Shown here: piece by piece, positions 59,202 through 64,000 of the stretch
How the letters are laid out: every line of letters starts with the position of its first letter
Numbering within the stretch: the first letter of the stretch is position 1
DNA from: Trochalopteron elliotii
Lineage: Eukaryota; Chordata; Aves; Passeriformes; Leiothrichidae
Direction: 5' to 3'
Assembly: GCA_024734555.1 (NCBI GenBank)
Contig: JANPWX010019799.1
Span: 39,307 to 103,306 of the forward strand
Length of the DNA stretch: 64,000 nucleotides
Notes under the pieces: model-generated
Told to the model about the DNA's origin: nothing
Database searches by the model: none
Seen by the model: the letters and a program-made list of their open reading frames with translations, nothing else
Program-made: the position numbers and the translations under genes

Positions 59202-61462
59202 CCAGCTTGGGACCACCTCACTGTGAGGCAGGGAAAGCCTTTCTCCCTCTTCCCTCCCTTTCTCCCCATCTTTTTCCTCTCCCTCAATTTTCAGTGATGG
59301 TTTTCATGGGTGGCACTGCCAGGTTTGGGAACAACCTGGCTCTGCACCCAGAAATTCCTGGGAAAACCACTCATTCCTCAAGATTGCCCTTGCCCTCCCA
59401 GCCGTGCCATGGCACGTTTTGACAGTGCTGTGGAAAAAAAAGGTGGAAAAGAGCCAAAAAAGCTGCAGATAGACAGACTGCTTCCTCCCAAGGTGCTAAA
59501 AAGATGTGGGAGGGGATGGCTTTAATGTTGCATTTTCCTTCCCCCTGCTCCAAGCAGCAACAGAAGGTGTGCTGGACAGGAAGGTCCTGGCTTGATGGTT
59601 CAGCCCTGGAGCTTGGGGATAGCAATGTTAATATCCTGGGAATCTGGGATGGGCAGGGAAACTGGAAGGAGGTGGTGAGGTGAGGAGAGGGGAAATCCCA
59701 AACTGCTGCTCTGGGCTGACCCTGTTGGGGTGGAGAGTTTGGGAAACGTGTCTGGGGGAAGGCAGAATGTGACAAGCACAGAGCTGCTTCTGTCCTGGAG
59801 GCAGGAAATGGTCCAGGAGATTCCAAAGTGAGCAAGGAGAACCACAGGTCAAAGACCAAAAATTGATGTCAAAAATGCCCATCATCTGGGTTTTTTTTAG
59901 CCAATACTGCCCTTGGCCAGCCTTGAGCTGATACCAATGCCCAGCCTCCCCAGGATCACCAGCCTCATCCCTGCACCCTTGGAGCCAGTGTCTGTGGGGC
60001 AGCAACAGCTTCCAGGGGGAAATGGGAGTGACTGGGAAGCCAGGAGTGGATTTTAGGGGCAGTTATGAGGACAGGAGAGAGATGAAGATTCATCTGCATC
60101 TCTCATTGCTTGGGAAGGACTGGAAAGGGGTTGATTAATGCCATTACAAAATATTGTGCCAAGTACTAAACATCTGCACAGCACTTTAGGAGCCTTGGGC
60201 TGCCCTCTCCTTGCTGGGTGTTGGGCCAGCTCTGGGCACAGGGTTGGCCTTGACAAGTTTCAGTCCTCCAAAACCTCCTGAAAATGGTGTGTCCCTGAGG
60301 GGGCTTCCATGGTTTTGGTACTTAGGGCACCTCTGGGTGCAGTGGCAGGGGAAGGTGGGCATCTGTGGGGGAGGAAGTTTTGGGAATGGGGAGATGGAGT
60401 CCCAAGAAGGCAAGGCTTGGCAGGCAGACCAGTTTGGCATTGCAGAGTGGGATGTCCTTGGGAGCACATGTGTGTTGTGGGTGCATCTGCTGGCCCTGAG
60501 GGTCCTGCTTCCCTAGTATCCAAGGAGTAGGATGTGGCATCCCTAGGGACAGTGTTTGTAAGCTCTGCAGGTATCCAGGACTTGCTGGGGAGGTGATTTT
60601 CCTGGTCTGGCATGGATTGTGACAGGGTTGAGGTATTTGTTTTGACTGAAATGGTTGGAGACCCCTCTGCATTCCTGATGTTTTAAGCAGTGGACTCTGC
60701 ATTGCTCCCCTGGAGCTTCCCAACACTCTCCTGCTGCCAAGTCATGGCTGGACGAGCATTTTTCCAACTCCTCTTAAAGCACCTGAGGCTGGAGGTCCCA
60801 AACCTCCTGGGTGCTGCCCTTTGGCATTAGGTGGGCATCCCAAAACATGGAACAAAGCCCCCCCATCTGTCTGAGCCACACAGCTGGCACACCTCGTGGG
60901 AGTGGGCACATGAAAGGTGCCTGTGGAGTGCCCAGATCCAGGACATGCAGGTATTGGTACCCACAGGGGATCCTGTGGGGATAACCAGGGTGGGATTCAT
61001 CCCTTGGAGTGCTGCCACCACCACCGTGCCCCTTGCCAGCCCCTCCATGGGAGTGCCAGCATTTATTTATTGTGCCAAAGATAACGCTTTGTTTGCTCTC
61101 CAAAGGAGCACAACAAAAAGACCTCCTTTCCCCTCAAAAATGGGCTGTGATGTCCTTCCTCTGAAATTCCCACCTGTGCCCCTCCCTCCCGTGCTGGCCT
61201 AGGCTTTGGTGCTTTATTGCTTAAGGAATATTTGCAGTGGTTCCTCGCTGCCCCTCGGGGGAGAGCTGTGGCTCAGGGCTGACCCAGCTCCTTGCACCCA
61301 CAGCTGGGGTCCCTGGGGGGTGTTTGGGCAGGGGGGGCTGATCCTGACCTCAGGCTGAGAGCTGGGGGAGATGTAAAGCAGGGTGTAATAACTTCCCCCC
61401 CCCAAGCTGTGGGTGCTCTGGGGTGGTGATGCTGCAGGGCTGGTACCCAGCACTGCGTGTTT

Positions 61463-61608
61463 CATGGAACCCTGGGATGGTTTGGGTTGGAAGAAACTGT
61501 AAAGCTCATCTGGTTCCAGCCCTCCTGCCATGGGCAGGGACACCTTCCACTGGACCAGGTTGCTCCAAGCCCCATCCTGGCCTTGAACACTTCCAGGGAT
61601 GGGCAGTT
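61463..61608 (-). mobile_element. CR1 LINE 3' tail inside the probable ADAMTS14 3' UTR
   Basis: Minus-strand tail: GGGATGGTTTGGGTTGGAAG, CCTGCCATGGGCAGGGACAC, GACCAGGTTGCTCCAAGCCC. If the 3' UTR is as long as proposed, this element is transcribed antisense within the mRNA. Confidence 0.9.
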
Positions 61609-61872
61609 TATTCCAGCTGAAGGCAGGCTGAGCTTGGGTGGCTTTGTCCTGTCTCTGGTCCTGTCTCCAGGAGGAGAGGATGACTCTGGTCCCCTGCACC
61701 CTCCTAAGCCAGGTGGATGCATGGAGTTGTTCCTGTGCTGTAACCTTGTCCAGTGTTACCATGATGTATAAAGTTTTGTACATATGAGATTCAGAGCTTT
61801 TTAACTTTTAATATTTATTAATTTTGTTGAGTTCCTTTTTTTTTTTTTTGAACTCTAACATAATGTAAAAAA

Positions 61873-61890
61873 AATAAAAATAAAAATAAA
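61873..61890 (+). terminator. ADAMTS14: Cluster of overlapping AATAAA signals
   Basis: Three consecutive AATAAA hexamers (61873, 61879, 61885) follow a T-rich tract. This is the best candidate polyadenylation site for ADAMTS14. Another AATAAA lies at 62120. Confidence 0.6.
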
Positions 61891-62451
61891 TCCACATAAA
61901 AATCTCTTGCTGTTGATCTGTTTTGGGGATGTGTGTGTGGAGGTGGATGTAGGAGCATTACCCATGTGTGATTGTTGAAATGGATTTACTTTGTGTTATT
62001 TCAACCCAGTCCCTCTTCTTTATCAGCCAGAATTCACATTGCTGTTTTTGAGGAGGAAGAAAGTCTTCATATATATACATATATAGATACACACACATAA
62101 ATAGTTAAGCCAGTGCAAAAATAAATATTGATGTATTACTGGTTTGGGCCAAAAAGAGCCCCTGATGCCGTGGCCAGGTAAAAAATATGAAGTTGTGAAA
62201 CCAGGGTAGGGATGAGGCCAGAGAAGTGTCAGGATGGGTTTTGGTAGCCTGCCTTTTCCTGTTTGATGCCAAAACCCAGTTCCTGTTGCAGGGGTTTTTA
62301 GGCAAGCTTTGGTGCTGCCTCAGTTGTCCCAGCTTATGGGTGCTGCACTCCATCCTCAAAGCAGCAGCACGGTGCTGGGAGAAGGGAATGTGTTCTCTGT
62401 GCTTGGGGTTGTGCTTGGTGGGTGCACAACTGCAGGGGGCAGTGAGCAGAG

Positions 62452-62602
62452 AATCACAGAATCCAGACAATCACAGAATCCAGACAATCACAGAATCCTG
62501 CAACAGTTTGGGTTGGGAGGGACCTTAAGCTCCTCTCATTCCAATTCCCTGCTGCTGGAGGGGGCACCCTCCACCAGACTGGGTTGCTCCAAGCCTGGAG
62601 GA
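62452..62602 (-). mobile_element. CR1 LINE 3' tail with triplicated end
   Basis: Minus-strand CR1 whose 3' terminal AATCACAGAATCC motif is present three times in tandem at about 17-bp spacing (62453-62500), before the usual GTTTGGGTTGGGAGGGACC block. Confidence 0.9.
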
Positions 62603-63399
62603 TGGCACCTGATGACAGGACCACGCTGCCAGACAGCAGCTGGGAGTAAGGAATGCTCAAGGACAAGACAAGAATGGCCAGGCTTCCCTCTCAAGGACCA
62701 CTCCCTGCCTTGCCTCCTGCCCTTTGCACGGCAGGGGAGGGGACACTGGAGTGGTCCCCAGTGCCACTTTTTATCAAGAACCATGGCAGCAATGGCAGAC
62801 TGGTGGCACTTGCATGGAAGGGAGATGAGAACAACGTGGCTTTGCCCTCAGGGTGTGTGGGAGCTGCTCTAAAGCCAGGCTCACACAAAAGGGTGCTCCC
62901 TGTGGAAAAGTCACAGGTGTGGTGGTGGTGTTTGATGCTGCTGTACTCCCTCAAAAAAGGCTTTATTTTCCTCTCTCCTGATTTACACCCTTTAAAAAGT
63001 CTCCTGCAGACCTCTGGTTCTCAGAGTGATGATGGAACCACTTTTGGCATGAGGTCACTCAGTCCTCCCCGTTGTGTTTTTAATGGCCCCTCTTAAAAGG
63101 TTAAACCCAGACTCTACCAGGTCATTCCTTAAAATCCAGCCACATTGGATTCCTCTGGATCTTTGCAGTGCCTGATTTTTCAAGTGCTTTGAAAACCCTG
63201 CTTGGATTTTACCATGGAAAAACTCTTCCACCTCTCTGTTGGATGCTTCCCTTCCACACAGCATTACTACAGTTCATCTCACCTTCCGGTTTTTAAGCTG
63301 CAGCAGCCACGATATTTAGGCAAGGAGGGGTTTTGGGGTTTATAAGGGATAGGAGAGACTTTGAGGCTTGCAACTGGTGTGGTTGTGGCTTTTCTTGCT

Positions 63400-63535
63400 G
63401 GGATGGCCAGGCCAGGTTGGATGGGTCTTGGAGCAGCTTGGTCTGGTGGAGGATGCCCTGCCCATGGCAGAGGGTGGAATGAGATGAGCTTTAAAGCCTC
63501 TTCCAACACAAACCAATCAGGGATTCTGTGGTTCC
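63400..63535 (+). mobile_element. CR1 LINE 3' tail fragment
   Basis: Plus-strand tail: GGCCAGGTTGGATGGGTCTT, GCCCTGCCCATGGCAGAGGG, CTTCCAACACAAACCAATC, then GATTCTGTGGTTC. Confidence 0.88.
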
Positions 63536-64000
63536 CTGAGATGGGGCAGAGCTTGTCCCCATCATCTACATGGGAACTGGGATTATGGCTGTGCCTCCAA
63601 ACACCTTCTTCACTGCCAGTTTTTCTACAGCAAGTATTGCATCCCTTCAATACTCACACTCTTGGCCAGGATGGAGTGGGTGGAACAGTTTTCGAAGAAA
63701 ACTTCATCTTTCTTTCCCATGGCTTTTGCCAAAGGGTTTTATCTCAGCCCTGGAGCCTTGCTGGCTCAGCTCAGCCATTTCCCAGGCTCCCTGCCCAACT
63801 CACCAGCCCTGGCCCTCAGCTTTTCCTGCAGGGATCTACTCATGGCACAGCTGCTGTGGTTTGCCCAGCTGTGTCCCACTGCAGCTTCCCAGCTTTCTCC
63901 CTGCATTCCTGATTGCTGGGCAGGTTATGACAGCCACCCTGCCTGTTCCTGCTCCTTGGATGCTCCAGACTGGTTCCAGGGCACTGTGGCTCTCAGATAA

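Larger units (their letters stand above)
59202..61905 (+). other. ADAMTS14: Probable ADAMTS14 3' UTR
   Basis: From the TAA stop no plus-strand AATAAA was seen until the cluster at 61873-61890, so the 3' UTR is probably about 2.7 kb. It contains a minus-strand CR1 tail and ends in AT-rich sequence with ATTTA motifs (about 61810-61830). The length rests on the position of the signal only. Confidence 0.5.
61906..64000. other. Downstream flank of ADAMTS14, no gene recognised
   Basis: Two CR1 tails (62452-62602 and 63400-63535) and unassigned sequence. In human the next gene is TBATA; no exon of it was recognised here. Confidence 0.6.

Noticed and set aside
61906..64000. TBATA or SGPL1, the next genes in human
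   Set aside because: No open frame or splice pattern in this segment matches either; the window probably ends before them.

Overview
This is vertebrate, almost certainly bird, genomic DNA. Two multi-exon genes with GT-AG introns read left to right, and the non-coding DNA is littered with short 5'-truncated CR1 LINE tails of the avian type. There is one solo endogenous-retrovirus LTR. No SINEs, operons, CRISPR arrays or bacterial signals were seen. Several introns are only 70-115 nt, which also fits a compact bird genome. I cannot name the species.

Gene 1 (coding 6942-20370, + strand) is PALD1, encoding paladin. I could splice 19 coding exons into one continuous 869-codon frame with every phase consistent. 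It keeps both Cys-X5-Arg phosphatase signatures and an N-terminal myristoylation-type start. Positions 1-6928 hold a CpG-rich edge at the far left, then 5' flank or first-intron sequence with two CR1 tails and a perfect 13-bp Maf recognition element. A poly-T/G tract abuts the first coding exon. The polyadenylation signal is at 20537.

Positions 20561-31540 separate the two genes. They are AT-rich in parts and contain no convincing coding exon. In mammals the perforin gene PRF1 sits between PALD1 and ADAMTS14; I see no sign of it here.

Gene 2 (visible coding 32572-59201, + strand) is ADAMTS14, a secreted procollagen N-propeptidase. I traced 21 coding exons (exon 2 to exon 22) totalling 1125 codons plus stop. 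They encode the prodomain, furin site, zinc protease, disintegrin-like module, first thrombospondin repeat, Cys-rich and spacer regions, three more thrombospondin repeats and a PLAC domain. Exon 1, with the signal peptide, is missing and most likely lies in or beside the 348-base N gap at 31861-32208, just after a CpG-rich promoter-like stretch. The 3' UTR probably runs to the AATAAA cluster near 61873. The last 2 kb hold only CR1 tails and unassigned sequence.

The order PALD1 then ADAMTS14 matches human 10q22, which supports calling the protease ADAMTS14 rather than ADAMTS2 or ADAMTS3. The two proteins are not known to act in one pathway; their adjacency is conserved synteny. Beyond the genes, the points most worth checking are the missing perforin gene, an LTR nested in a CR1 with an intact 5-bp target duplication, inverted CR1 copies flanking ADAMTS14 exons 9-12, an open read-through frame that would replace the PLAC domain, and tandem repeats close to PALD1 splice sites.
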